NCBI RefSeq assembly: GCF_016086655.4
Contig: NC_052131.2
Span: 8,539,940 to 8,603,939 of the forward strand
Reading direction: 5' to 3'
Length of the DNA: 64,000 nucleotides
From: Lepeophtheirus salmonis
Taxonomy: Eukaryota; Arthropoda; Copepoda; Siphonostomatoida; Caligidae
Shown here: piece by piece, positions 11,640 to 22,960 of the stretch
Numbering within the stretch: position 1 is the stretch's first letter
How the letters are laid out: each line of letters begins with the position of its first letter
Position numbers and translations under genes: made by a program
The notes under the pieces: model-generated
Database searches by the model: none
What the model saw: only the letters and a program-made list of their open reading frames with translations
What the model was told of the DNA's origin: nothing

Positions 11640-11730
11640 CGTCGTTACCTTTATTGTATCACGCAATCTGTTATAAGAAAATATAAGGTGGCCAATTTTT
11701 CCCACCTGTATAATTATTATTACATAATTG
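11640..11730 (+). repeat. Dispersed repeat, 'CTTTATTGTATCAC' family, partial copy
   Basis: GTTACCTTTATTGTATCACG, then AAGGTGGCCAATTTTTCCCA. Closest to the copy near 54.93 kb. Non-coding. Confidence 0.5.
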
Positions 11731-12329
11731 TTCATACCTTAATTCATCTAATCAACATTTAGAACACTAATAAGGGATAAATATGTAAAATATAAATTAA
11801 AAAATAGACATTTGACAACATTTTAATGTTATTTTTTCTTAAAAGTCCCATTCCTGGATGGAGGTACATGTATTTCTCAAAAGGCCCATCATTTTTATTT
11901 GTTTAGAGGTCACTATCTAAATAATCAAACATTCTGTGTGTCCTCCGACTTTTATACTCTATGGAGGACCTCCGGTGGCAACGTGACAATTAAATACAGG
12001 CTAACTTTAAGGGGTGTAGTGGTCCAGTTCGAACTTATGTACAGACGGGACACAAAACTTGCATTATCATTAGATTATGACTTTATTCCCGTTATTTTTA
12101 ATTAAGAGTTGTATTCGTGGAATTAAGGGGCATCTGAAAAAGTTTTTATCCTATGCTTCTAAGTGTATGAATGCCGGAGCAACAATAAAAAAGGCTACAC
12201 GTGTGCAATCTCCTCTACACTGGTGTCAGACTCGGAAAGGCTGCAGAACCCACTGGAAATCTCCATCTGAACTGCTAACAATATTAAAAAGTACATTACA
12301 TCCCCATACAGCCATGAAGAACTAAAAAT

Positions 12330-12565
12330 TATAAAGAACAATATGACTGACTTCTAGACTGCCTCAATGTGGCTTCCTCCACCCTTGACCTCAACCCTCT
12401 GGACTTGACAGTTTAGGGGGTCTTGAAGAACAGTGACATCCAAGTTTGGATTAGCTCCGAGCTGCCATCAAAGCAAAGAGATACGGCCTTCGTCGTAACA
12501 GCTGGCAATCTGTTCACCGGCTTGTCTAGGCTGTTATTGCTTGGGAAGGAGGACATATTGAATAA
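12330..12565 (+). pseudogene. Tc1/mariner-like transposase, C-terminal fragment
   Basis: Frame pieces give NNMTDF, then LDLNPLDLTV (third-Asp block, with S-P replaced), a stop, LRAAIKAKRYGLRR, and finally AVIAWEGGHIE followed by TAA at 12563-12565. The last motif is the characteristic end of many arthropod mariner-like transposases (G-G-H-I-E-stop), so the true 3' end of the gene is present. Two frameshifts and a stop break it. The region upstream, 12080-12330, is open over about 80 codons but I cannot align it with confidence. Confidence 0.75.
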
Positions 12566-14429
12566 AAAATATATCTAAATATTGGGGAGGGGGGTCAGAG
12601 ATAGATTCTACAATACAATTTATAAACTTTTAAAATGTTGTTAATTTGATCATCTAATTGATTTATCTAAACATATCACAAATTGGTTTTGATTTGTTTT
12701 TTCTTGATTCCATAAAAATAACGTTTTATGGTTAAGTCATGCTACTGCAAGTTTTGGGTGCCCATTCTCTATTAGAACGATCCACATCAAAATTGTTCCC
12801 AAGAATGGTGTAGAAATTGAATTTATTAAGTACAAAAGAGAAAAGAAAAATGCTCCATAATTACTTGATCCAATTACAGCACTTCCCAGTTTAAAACACC
12901 TCATTACGTCATCATTCAAACCTTACTAAATAAATAACTTATATTTTTGATAAACAATTTCTATTAATATTGATATTTTCCTATGACCTTAGAATGTTAT
13001 TGTTACGTATGTATGTTATATTATTAATATTAGTATTTTAACTTAAAAGACTTAATTCTAAAAGGTTATTTGCTTTTATTGTAGTAAAGGAATCATAAAA
13101 CCTTGAGACTTTATGACTAGTTAAGAGTCCTTTGCTGTTTATTTCAAATATTACATACATATTTTCCCCTCTAGAGAGACATAAAAAAAAAAAAAAAAAA
13201 GTCACACAGAAGTGAATCCTCCCTATTGAACAAATAAAATTAAAGTCTCACCATATGCGTCAAATGTACGTTAGGATGGGTCGAGTTTTTTTACCAACTT
13301 TAAAAAAGTAATTTCTGAAGAATATGAGCTGCACGGAGTGGGATTAAGATATCCGGCAAAACAATTTATACACTTTCAAAATGCCAATTTGATCATATAA
13401 TTGATTTTTTTTTTTTGAAGAAGACTATTGTTATATTGGTTCTTATCTATTCGGCCCATTTAAGTCCAGTCTTAATACTGTCAGTCCTTAACACTGTCAG
13501 TACTAGAACTAATTAAACAAAGAAGAAACAATCTTGTAACGGTTCTGATTACATACGGAAATATGTGATCTAAATACCTCGCAACTTTTCAGCAGTAGTG
13601 TTATGATATTCAAATTTGAATTTTTTTTCCCGAATGATAAAAAAATGTTATAAATCCTGAGGGGGAGGGGCTAGGGCCCCTCCAGTCCTTTCTTCTCATC
13701 CACGTGGTGGTTGAGTAGTTATTTATAGAGTAATTGGCCGTATCCTCATTGCCCCTAATGAGCAATTAAAGTATTCTTGTTGCCACTTAAATTTTTTTTT
13801 AAATGGTTATGTGGTCAACGTTTCGCCGCCAATGGGTTTTTAGCAATAGTCCTGGGGTAAATGATGTCCTTGGATAACAATAAAAAAGAAGCCAAGAGCT
13901 GAATGGAGCTCAAAGATTTTATCCATTAATCTTTCAATTTTCTCCCGTTTAGGTGCTCAAAAATGAATAGAAAGTATGAATGGCGCTCATTTTTCACTCA
14001 ATCTCGAACCCTGATTATATATTTTGTCTTTATTTCTGTAGCTTGTAACTAACATTACAGATTAGATTATCTATTTTTTACTTTTGTGAAGCCTTGCCCC
14101 GTTCTCAGTCTATTTGATTTCTTAGCTGATTTATCCATCATAAAATAATTAAATAACTATTTATGAAGTTCATGAAAATATAATTTGTTACTCGCATACC
14201 AATTACAATTAGGCTAGATAATTACTGGGTGCTACTTCTTGAAAGGTTATTACTCTGTAATTTTTCACTCTATAGTAATAACATTTACATTACATGTGAT
14301 CTGAATAACTTTTATGAATGTATATGAATTTTATGAGTACTTAGATCATTGTTGAACAAGTTACTAATATTTAATCGAGGCTTAGTTTCATTTGTGCATT
14401 ATTTTTCACACAGAAAAATATGAAAAATA
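12566..14429. other. Unassigned AT-rich DNA with one GC-rich palindrome
   Basis: Contains GGAGGGGCTAGGGCCCCTCC at 13665-13684, like the GC palindrome at AT-array edges, but with no clear array beside it. Also the repeat fragment at 13445. Otherwise nothing recognised. Confidence 0.4.
13445..13530 (+). repeat. Repeat fragment shared with 39415-39500
   Basis: Contains ACTGTCAGTACTAGAACTA, nearly identical to ACTGTCAGTACTAGAACTG at about 39457. Rich in the 'actgtcagt' word. Probably part of the phrase-repeat MITE group that includes 48262-48901. Confidence 0.45.
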
Positions 14430-14640
14430 ATACCATGGAATCGCTGTAGGTCATGGACAACGTACTCAGGAGAAATTATTCTCTTGAACTCAGTGTGCGT
14501 AGGTTCGCACTCTCGTGATTCCTAGAGAAAGAAATATACCAAGATTCATAGGTTAGCTGGAGTAATTGTATTAATATAATGTTTAATTATACTTAATCTC
14601 TGCAACTCCATCTAACCAATGAAAGGGACATTAAAAAAAT
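14430..14640 (-). repeat. Dispersed repeat 'TAGATGGAGTTGCA', copy A
   Basis: On the minus strand, in order: TTAATGTCCCTTTCATTGG, TTAGATGGAGTTGCAGAG, TCTAGGAATCACGAGAGTGC, GAGTTCAAGAGAATAATTT and GTACGTTGTCCATG. The same order is seen at 25380-25610 and 33300-33515. About 210-230 bp, no ORF. The GAGTTCAAGAG word is faintly like a pol III B box, so a SINE is possible but unproven. Confidence 0.6.
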
Positions 14641-15099
14641 AAAATAATACCAGAGGCGGGAATACAATTCGACTTCATATTTTGAAAACTTTAATTGTTA
14701 TCGAAAGCTAAGGCTCGTGACTCGACTTGGACTTCCTTAGGGAATACCTATATAGAGGAACAAAGTTTTAGTTGAGATCTCTACTTTATGGCAGCTGTTG
14801 CCGGATGATTCTATTAACTGTATGTTACTTCTAGTTTTCTTTTGTTCCTAGTTTTATTTTTGCTTCATAATAATAATGTAATTTACAGTTGGTTTTTTTA
14901 CACAGTTTTGAAAATCATATAAGTTAGTTCATTATCCAAAGACAGACTAAGCCAAACTTTGATATTTTAACAACTGGGGATTTTTTTTTAAATTTAAACA
15001 AAACTTAATTTATCGGTATCGGAGGGATAGTTATTTAATTTAAAAATATGCAATAATTAATTTAAAACATATCTTATTTCATAGTTTGGGATGATTGGA

Positions 15100-15612
15100 T
15101 GATTTTGTGAAGGTCTTAAAAATATTGGTTTCTCAGAATAAATCTGGTACCAAACGCTCGATTGGAACAAGCTAAACTAATTTGTATTTTTTGAATGACA
15201 CCAAATCTGATGGCACCAATTGTAGCACTCTAACATTATTCTTCGTGGAGTTATTTGCATTCAAATAATTTAGAAAATTTCAAATTATAAAAATAAATTG
15301 AAAAAATTGTTTAATATTTTAAAAATTGAACCAATTTACTAATTTTATAAATTGCACCAATAATAACTCCGGAGCTAAGTTGTAATTATTATAATTTTAT
15401 AAATGATTATGTCAAACAATTATTTGGCAATATATTCGACAACAAAAACAAGTTCCCCACTACTCTAAAGTATAACAGATATTGATTGTATTTCTTCGGA
15501 AAATTTAGAGTCTCGCCTCTATATCAAAACCACGCCCATCCAACTATTACTACTACAGCCTGATCACCAGGCATGATAAAAAGAAGATTATGTTAGCGTA
15601 CCCTGTAATTTA
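15100..15612 (-). repeat. ~0.5 kb interspersed element, copy B (inverted relative to 8150)
   Basis: On the minus strand it starts TACAGGGTACGCTAACATAA and contains GGGCGTGGTTTTGATATAG, CTCCGGAGTTATTATTGG and TTGGTGCCATCAG. It ends CTGAGAAACCAATATTTT. This matches the copy at 8150-8615 in order and spacing, with heavy divergence. Confidence 0.6.
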
Positions 15613-15901
15613 TACTTTAATATTTGCATGAGATTATATTAGTAGATCATTTGGCAAGAGCTGGAATGAAAAATGCTATAACAGATAATGGACATTTATG
15701 AAAATCCTAAATTTGTTATTTACTAGAATATACTATAATGATAATTTTTGTTTAGGGTGGATCCATCGATGATGGACTTTTCCTATGGCGGATGAATATA
15801 TTGTGTCCCTTTGCACTATTATGCTTATAAAAGTAACAATTTATAGTAGACTCAAGGAAGATTAAAAACAAACAATACTATTTTACTTATAGAATAATAT
15901 T

Positions 15902-16749
15902 CAAGGTTGTGCCCATATCGGTCTGGCTGTTCCGGTTCTTGAACTGCTAGAACCTGAGACGTCAAAGTCGAACCAAAACTGCAATATATTGCTCATCCGT
16001 CTCGGTACTTGGGCTTTTACTTTCATCTAGATATAATGAATATATAAAGAAAATGTATTATACAAAATAAGTTAGCTTAAATAATAAGTCAATTTTCTGA
16101 GGGTTTTTTTTTTGTAAAGTTGTATTGTTTTCTAATGATTTTTTTACATCGTCAGAGTATAAAGTTATATATGAGAGTTACAAATTGCTAAGGGCTTATT
16201 ATGGATCGGGAAAAGTTGTTTAGGCACAAGATGGTGAAAATAAAAGAAGGTAGGGGTGGGATAGATTATAGATCCAGGTCCGCTACTAAGCTTGTCGGGG
16301 CCGAATAATATGATAACTATATTGTTTTTTAAGCCAAGGGTTCCCAAATTTTACTATGTCAAGGCCCCCCATACTAATATGTTTTTAGCTCAAGGCCCCT
16401 TTATACGAAATATGTGTACTTTTCGACTGAAAGCAATCCTCAATTCTCCACCTTCCTGTGACACCTCCCTAGCCTCCACTCGCCGACCCCACTTTGAAAA
16501 CCACTGCCTTAAGCAACTTTAGTTTTCGGAGCCCTCCTGGTACTTGGGGCAATACACACTCTAAATATAAGGTAGTTGTGACCCTGTTTGTATCTAATAT
16601 CCTCTCCCTGGTCCCGAATTTTCTAGCGACGTCCTTTGTTTAAGTATTTGTTACCAAACTGAGCCTTTATAAAAATGAACCGTGACCGATAAAACTGAAC
16701 TGAGACTGGGACTGATAGAACAGCTGAACCTGAACCGGGCACAGCCTTG
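15902..16749. mobile_element. hAT-like non-autonomous element with nested insertion
   Basis: The left end CAAGGTTGTGCCC pairs with the reverse of the right end, CAAGGCTGTGCCC (12 of 13). The 8-bp flanks are ATAATATT (15894-15901) and ATAATATC (16750-16757), 7 of 8, as expected for hAT target duplications. Subterminal regions repeat words such as 'cggtctgg', 'gaacctg' and 'gactggg'. There is no transposase. A second hAT-like element sits inside at 16335-16506. A GACGTCGCTAGAAAATTC segment (reverse strand, around 16630) may be a further inserted end. Confidence 0.7.
16335..16506. mobile_element. Short hAT-like element nested in 15902-16749
   Basis: Begins CAAGGGTTCCCAAATTTT and ends, on the reverse strand, CAGTGGTTTTCAAAGTGGG. 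These are classic hAT termini (CAGTGGTTCTCAAA type). Flanks TTTTAAGC (16327-16334) and CCTTAAGC (16507-16514) agree at 6 of 8. Length 172 bp, no ORF of its own. A related right end with the same TTAAG-containing flank occurs at 32868. Confidence 0.7.
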
Positions 16750-17379
16750 ATAATATCCCATAAATAGGTGCTACTATCTCATGAAAGACGATTATTATTT
16801 TTTTTTTTTGAAGATTTTTGAATGAAACCTTTTTAAACATATTTCTATTATCTTTCATTTCTCAATATAAATCTTCACCCATCAGAACTAACATATCACA
16901 TATGATAGTACTCCAATAAAAGACTATTCCAAAAGCATTTCAGTTAATTTATTTAAGATTTGTGTATAATTCAACCTAAAGTCTAAAAAAATTAATTAGA
17001 GAAAAAAACGATATTAACTAGAGAAGACATTATTATAAACTATTATAAAAATGTGCCATAATTACCGATGCATCTTAATCGGCCTTGTATTAAATATTGG
17101 ACTCAATTCAATACCACCGATTCAACCGATACATTAGCATAATTATTTATATGGATAATATGACTTATTTGAGCTCATTTATGGAGACAAAATTACGGTT
17201 ACAAATCAATAAAATAACTAAACTAACGACGTTGTTCAGATAAATTAAAAAAAAATAAAAAATGCTAAAGTACATAGAAAGATTATACAAATTTCCAAGT
17301 TTGGACGGGAAATTTACATGCAATTAACAATTTGTAAATAACCATATTTTTAGTGCTCCATACATTTGAATTGTATCAT

Positions 17380-17410
17380 GAGTCATTCAAAAAGTCCGTA
17401 CCGGTAGGAG
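17380..17410 (+). repeat. Possible mariner-type terminal repeat
   Basis: TTCAAAAAGTCCGTACCGG resembles the TGAAAAGTCCGTGCAAATC sequence at 57770, which lies upstream of a mariner relic. No partner or transposase is seen nearby. Confidence 0.3.
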
Positions 17411-18301
17411 TTTGGTTGAGAGGTTTACTCTGAAACCATTAAGATACTGTCTCATTAAATATTTCTTTTTTGTACGTTTTTTGAACAATGTTGTCTATAA
17501 CAGAACTGAAGTCGAGTCCATATTTTCTGAGTCAAGATCGAGACATTAGTATCCGTACCGGGAACATTAAAAAAGACACGAATCTAGACTCTAGTACTGG
17601 TTTATACATATTTCAATTTCTAAAACGAACTTATAAAACTAAGTTATGAGCTGGAGACTGTTCAAGACAATTTTATTTCATGTGGGCCGAACCAGTAAAA
17701 TAATGGAAAATAGCCCTTTGTTAGTGTGGTAAGTTTTTTTTTTTTTTTGTAGCAGTGAGGCAGTTGAAATTAGAAACCATAGATTAATTTGCTCTATAGC
17801 AATGACAGTAATGAACTGTTTAAAGTTATATCTATTTGCAACTAATTATGATTAATAAATTTATGTTTTTTTTTCTTATCTGTAATTAATAAATAGTTAA
17901 ACATTAAAAAAAGTATACAATTTGTTTATTTGTTTTTGAAATTCCTTTATACATAACAAGGAATTGGTATCGTCATCGTCCATACAGAGGGTATCAGAAT
18001 CAGAACCGGATGAAAATTTGGTATCGGTACATCCCTAAATATAATAATACTTTAAACTCTCCACTTAAGACGATTTATTTAATTTGGCATTGTTGATATC
18101 CTCACCATAGTCGTTAATTGGTTAATAGATAGTAATCCCATGAAGAGCTCTTTTACTTGATCCAAATAGTAGCAAATTAATTATCAGCTCCGAAATCGGA
18201 GCAAAAATAAATTCAAAAGTATATTAAAAAATACTAGTAACTCTGTGACCCATTTATAGAAAATAAACCATCCACCTGTTGAGAAACATGTTTCTCTAGA
18301 C

Positions 18302-18521
18302 CGGGGGTTCTCAAAGTGTGGGAATGCCAGTACCTCCTCTGGATGATAAATGACTCATTTAAAATGAATAAATTCTTGAACAGTAGGGACAGGTGGTCCA
18401 CATTGATTCACCCACTTAAATGAAAATTTGTATGATTATGTTATCACCAATATATAAAGTCATATTTTTTTCTGGTTGGGCACTTCCATGGGGAGATCAC
18501 CTCCCAGTATGAAAACCACTG
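18302..18521. mobile_element. hAT-like MITE 1 of a head-to-tail trio
   Basis: Left end CGGGGGTTCTCAAAGTGTGG. The right end on the reverse strand is CAGTGGTTTTCATACTGGG. Flanked by CTCTAGAC (18294-18301) and CTCTAGAT (18522-18529). 220 bp, no transposase. Confidence 0.7.
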
Positions 18522-18529
18522 CTCTAGAT

Positions 18530-18651
18530 TAAGGCTTCTCAACCGGCGGCCAATGATCCGTATCAATCCAGACATAGAGGAGTGCAAGGAGAAGAAACAT
18601 AAAATGTATAAAAGGCCTTGGTTGCATATTTCTGACAAAAGAGTATTCCTG
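18530..18651. mobile_element. hAT-like MITE 2 of the trio
   Basis: Left end TAAGGCTTCTCAACCGGCGG, similar to hAT ends of the CAGTGGTTCTCAACC kind. The right end at 18651 is degenerate (reads CAGGAATACTC on the reverse strand). Flanked by CTCTAGAT (18522-18529) and TTCTAGAG (18652-18659). 122 bp. The weakest of the three, called partly from position between two target-site copies. Confidence 0.5.
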
Positions 18652-18659
18652 TTCTAGAG

Positions 18660-18823
18660 TAGTAGTTCTCAAAGTGTGCTCCACAGACCCCAAATATTCC
18701 TGAATAGATATGCCAGGGGAATTTTTATTGTATAAATGTATCAAGTTATTAAAAGCTAGAATCCCCCCTGGATGTTTGTAGATCAAAGAAGGTATCATGT
18801 AGAATAAAGTTTGAGGCACTCTG
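18660..18823. mobile_element. hAT-like MITE 3 of the trio
   Basis: Left end TAGTAGTTCTCAAAGTGTGC. The right end on the reverse strand is CAGAGTGCCTCAAACTTT. Flanked by TTCTAGAG (18652-18659) and CTCTAGAC (18824-18831), the latter identical to the leftmost flank of the trio. 164 bp. Confidence 0.65.
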
Positions 18824-20189
18824 CTCTAGACTATAACTAACATTCCTAGTTGTCTTAGCAACTTCTAGAAATTCGAATAGATAGTTCATTATTGATCCAA
18901 ATAATATAATTTAAATAAATATTGGGGAGTTTACATTTGTGTACATATTTATAGTAAAAAAAATACATAAATCAAGTATAAACCTTATTTTAAAAGATTG
19001 TTTTTGTGTTGCCACACAGCGCATACAAATGTGCTGAGCCATGAAGATAGATAAAAAAAGTATAAGTTGTCTAAGTTATCAGAGCATTGGTTTAACTGTC
19101 ACTAATTACATGACATAGAGCTTTATATATTCCTACGACTGTGTACACATATTTTGTCTAATTATACTTATATTATAACATAATGTAAAACCCCTTGAAT
19201 CTATCCGACATCGACGATGAGATAGACATGACAGAGGTATCATGTATGTTATTTTTTGAGACATTTGGTGTTCACACTTGGTGGTAGTGTTATGATTAAC
19301 TTGATAGTGCATATTTGCAATAAGGTTGGAAATTCTTTGTATAGGAAAAAAAATAGATTTGTATCTCCTCCAATAATCACCGGCTCGACTTGAAACAATG
19401 ATTTTTGGAGGTCTATATAATTTACCACGAACATTTTTGTCTCTTGGAGATTTTTAATCATGACATATTCTACTCTTTTTTATGTTTTTACATTATAGTG
19501 TCGAAGTTAGTTTTTTTACTATTGAATCATTCACTTTTTTCTATCGAAGGAGTTTCTTACATTAAGCCTAAACTAAAATAAGGTACAATTTTTCAATGAG
19601 TCCTTTACGAAATAAATTAATGATCCCAGAATTATGGCTTCCTTTTCCTTTTAAATAGTATTTCTTTCTTTTTTTCTGCTCTATTTTCCATGGTTCTTCT
19701 ATTTCTGGTCTATAAGCTGAGATACAACAGTAAAAACTAAAGCCAAACTTCGAACGTAAATAGTATGACATCAAAAAAATTGTCATGTTTAACAAAATCA
19801 ATAAGAGGGGAAACTAATAGAGACGCAAATTTACGGGGTGATTTATAGATTTAGCATCACGGATTGTTTGAATCGACTATTGGTGAGTTGATTTGAAAAT
19901 TTAAAAAAAAAAAAAAACTAAGTCGACATTTTAATATTTTATTGAGTCGGCAAACTGATTTTCATGTTCTTTTCTTCATCTCTAAGGTCACAGAATAAAC
20001 ATACTATAGCATGGTTTTATAACAAAATACACAATCTATCATCTACTACTTAAAAAAATTTGCTCATAAGTGTTCAGTAAGCAAAACAAATTTTGCAGAA
20101 ATAGTACATGAAAAGTTGAAGGTAGTACACATTAGGGGTTCCCTCCCCGGATCGTTGTCCTAGGATTTCTTGGGGTTGTACACTGATGT

Positions 20190-20215
20190 TAAATTTCTGG
20201 GACATCCTGCATTTA
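20190..20215 (-). repeat. Tc1/mariner-like terminus, solitary
   Basis: On the minus strand GCAGGATGTCCCAGAAATTT looks like the frequent CAGGGTGTCCCAGAAATT terminus of arthropod Tc1/mariner elements. No transposase or partner was found. Confidence 0.35.
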
Positions 20216-22849
20216 ATTATTTTATAATCAGGGAGTCCATAGGTTATATCTTGAAAGGGTCGTAATTTTTTTTTTTTTTTTTTTTTTTGCAAAAATTATA
20301 TTTAACATTAATGGCAGTGGGGCTGAATTTGTATCAAACAAATTTTTTTTTTAAAAAAAAAATTTACTTTGTAATTTGGGAGAAGATTCTAGTAACATCA
20401 GCCCACTGCCTCCAGACAGGTTGGCTTGTATATTTCAAAAATATACCACTCATATCCCTTAAAAAAATAGGTTCTGTCATCACATGCTATCAAAGTTTTT
20501 TATGGTGGGTGGGATCAGGTTATGGAATTTAAGAAAAACAGGACCCAAAGCTCTAAAATAACCAACTTTGCACTATTAAGAATAATGATCAAATGAAGAT
20601 AAGGACAATTGAGAATATATTATGGGTTCCTGTATAACTGCTTGATATTTTCTATTTCCTTTTTTTTCGACTCGAGTCGATCCTTAACAACGCAAATTCA
20701 AAGCTTAAATATCCTTTGTTTGTATATAAATGTATCCATTGTATATATTTTTAGGAATCATCTAATTGATGTCAAATAAACTTTCTAATGAAACGCAGAT
20801 AAATTGCATTATCTTAGAGATTTTTTTTGTTTCTATAGATCAATTAGTTATAATTGAAAAGATATGTACAATATGCTATAAAATATATAATTTACAATGT
20901 ATTACTATGCAAGATTTAGCTATATATATATATTATGAAATAATTAGAAATGACAGAATAAATAAATCTTTGATTCCACAAATAATTTGCTTTACAAAGC
21001 TTATAAGTTAACCATGATTTCAAAAATATCCTTTGTCATGTAATTGCAATGAAGAGCCTCAAAAATAAAGAAAATAATAATTGGAGTATTGATTCAAAAA
21101 TTAATATGTAGCAGAATCATTCGTCAATCGAATGATTAAAATGTACTCCACATAATTATATATATAATAAGCTAAAAGTGACGTCATGTTAAAGGAATAA
21201 CTTTTGAGATTGATCGTAGTCATTTAAATTGACAAATTTCATCAACAAAATCTCAAAAAAACTTGCTCCAATTGCTTTTATAAGTGAATAAAATTAAAGC
21301 CGTTTAAAGTTTAGTAATTTGTATTTTTTCAAAGTTGACCGAATTCTGTTTGTCACGGAAAAACACAATATGAGTGTTTCTCAAACTTTTTTATCCATGT
21401 TTTCTCATATTTTTTTTTTGTATGAAACGATCCTTTTTTCTTCATTCAGACAAAAAAATGAATAATCGTATTCTATTTGGTTAAAGAATGATATCTTGAG
21501 CAATTTTGATACTAGTTTTTATCACTAAGTGAAAAGTCAAATTCAAAATAAAAATTGTCAATTCGAATAGGAAAATACAAATTCGAGTAGTCTACTTATA
21601 CTAAGGGGGTACAACTCCATTTGAAATAATGACCCCCTCCCCCTCCGTTGCACCTCTTGTACATGACATATGTATGTATATACTATTTGTAGATCATTTT
21701 TTACCAATATTTATCCCTCAAACTATCAAAATTCAAGGCTAGGAGTAAATGTACCCCAGTTTAAGAAAACCTTTCTAACACAGTGTAAAGTAAAATTTAA
21801 AAAGTAAATGCAAATAATGTTTACTTGTCGTCATCGTGTTTAAAAGCTGCGTAACGGATCCATTAATTCAAATGGTGTTAAATATGTGAGAGGCTTGTAC
21901 ATTACTTTTATTTTGAAGCTCCAAGTCTAAGATTACCTTTTAATTTAAGAACATAATTTATACAATTTTAAAGGTGTTTTTGAAAGGAAAAACAAATATT
22001 GTATTAATAAGACATTATTCATAGTAGAAAAATATAAATACAATATTTAAAATAAGTGATTGCTTGACACTGACATTTTCAGGTATGAGAGACTTTACTT
22101 CCGTCTTTTGCTACTTATTATTACTTTTTTTTTTTTGTAGAATGTAAGTATGTATCTGTCCATTGATAAGTTTATATGTAATGATGTTATTCGGTATAGA
22201 GGTACTATAACGGTACAGGAGTATTGACGCATTTAAAACGGTACTTTACTAAATTGATTCATATTACCTCATAAAAATAAAAATATAAATTAAAAATAAT
22301 GAAACATTCTAAATTTCTGAGCTTTACTTACCCCTCCAAAATATCCTAAATAAAAAGACAATAATACAAATTATATTTTACTTAAAAAAGTCTTCAAATT
22401 TCTAAAACAAACAATTAAAGGTGGATCGGACTAGAAAATATCAGTCTTTGGGCTAAGTCGGGCTATGAGGTGTCGGGTTTCGGGCCAAAATATGATAATG
22501 TATACAATCAAGGTAATCTAATATTTACTAATTCATAAAGTCCAATACCATAGAATCAATTTGATAATGAAGTATTAATTTTGAAACATTACATAAACTT
22601 ATTTCATTTGTACAATGTAAGAACTCAAGGGATTTAAGTGCAATAAGTCTTAGCATGAATACATTTAAAAATATTAAACTAATAATATACGCATGCCTTT
22701 ATGACTTTTCAATCTTGCAAACACGCCAATTTTATCGATTTCTTATATTAGAGGTTAGTTGATAAGACATTTTAGGTGTTTGGTGTATATCAGTACGAAA
22801 TCAATCATAAGAATACGATTCAGTGGACAACGCTCATTCTAACAGGACA

Positions 22850-22960
22850 GACGTTGCTGGTATTGACAAATATTCCACTGCAGTGGATTTAAATTTCTTG
22901 GAGCAATGAAAAGTCGAAGTAATTTTAGGTATCAATTATCGGGATATACCAAGAGGATTT
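22850..22960 (+). repeat. Dispersed repeat fragment, 'TTCAAATTTCTGGGAGGAAT' family
   Basis: GTGGATTTAAATTTCTTGGA followed by GCAATGAAAAG resembles ATTCAAATTTCTGGGAGGAA at 62690, ATTCAAATTTCTGGGATG at 27820 and ATTCAAATTTGTGGGATG at 53130. Short and diverged. Confidence 0.35.

Noticed and set aside
14480..14530. Possible tRNA T-arm (GTGCGTAGGTTCGCACTC)
   Set aside because: No acceptor stem or D/anticodon arms can be paired around it, and the sequence is part of the three-copy dispersed repeat at 14430, 25380 and 33300.
20287..20532. Peptide ILVTSAHCLQTGW resembling the trypsin-family catalytic His motif
   Set aside because: Only the A-H-C word fits. The surroundings are low complexity (poly-T/A), with no Asp or Ser motif blocks and no signal peptide. 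Chance similarity.
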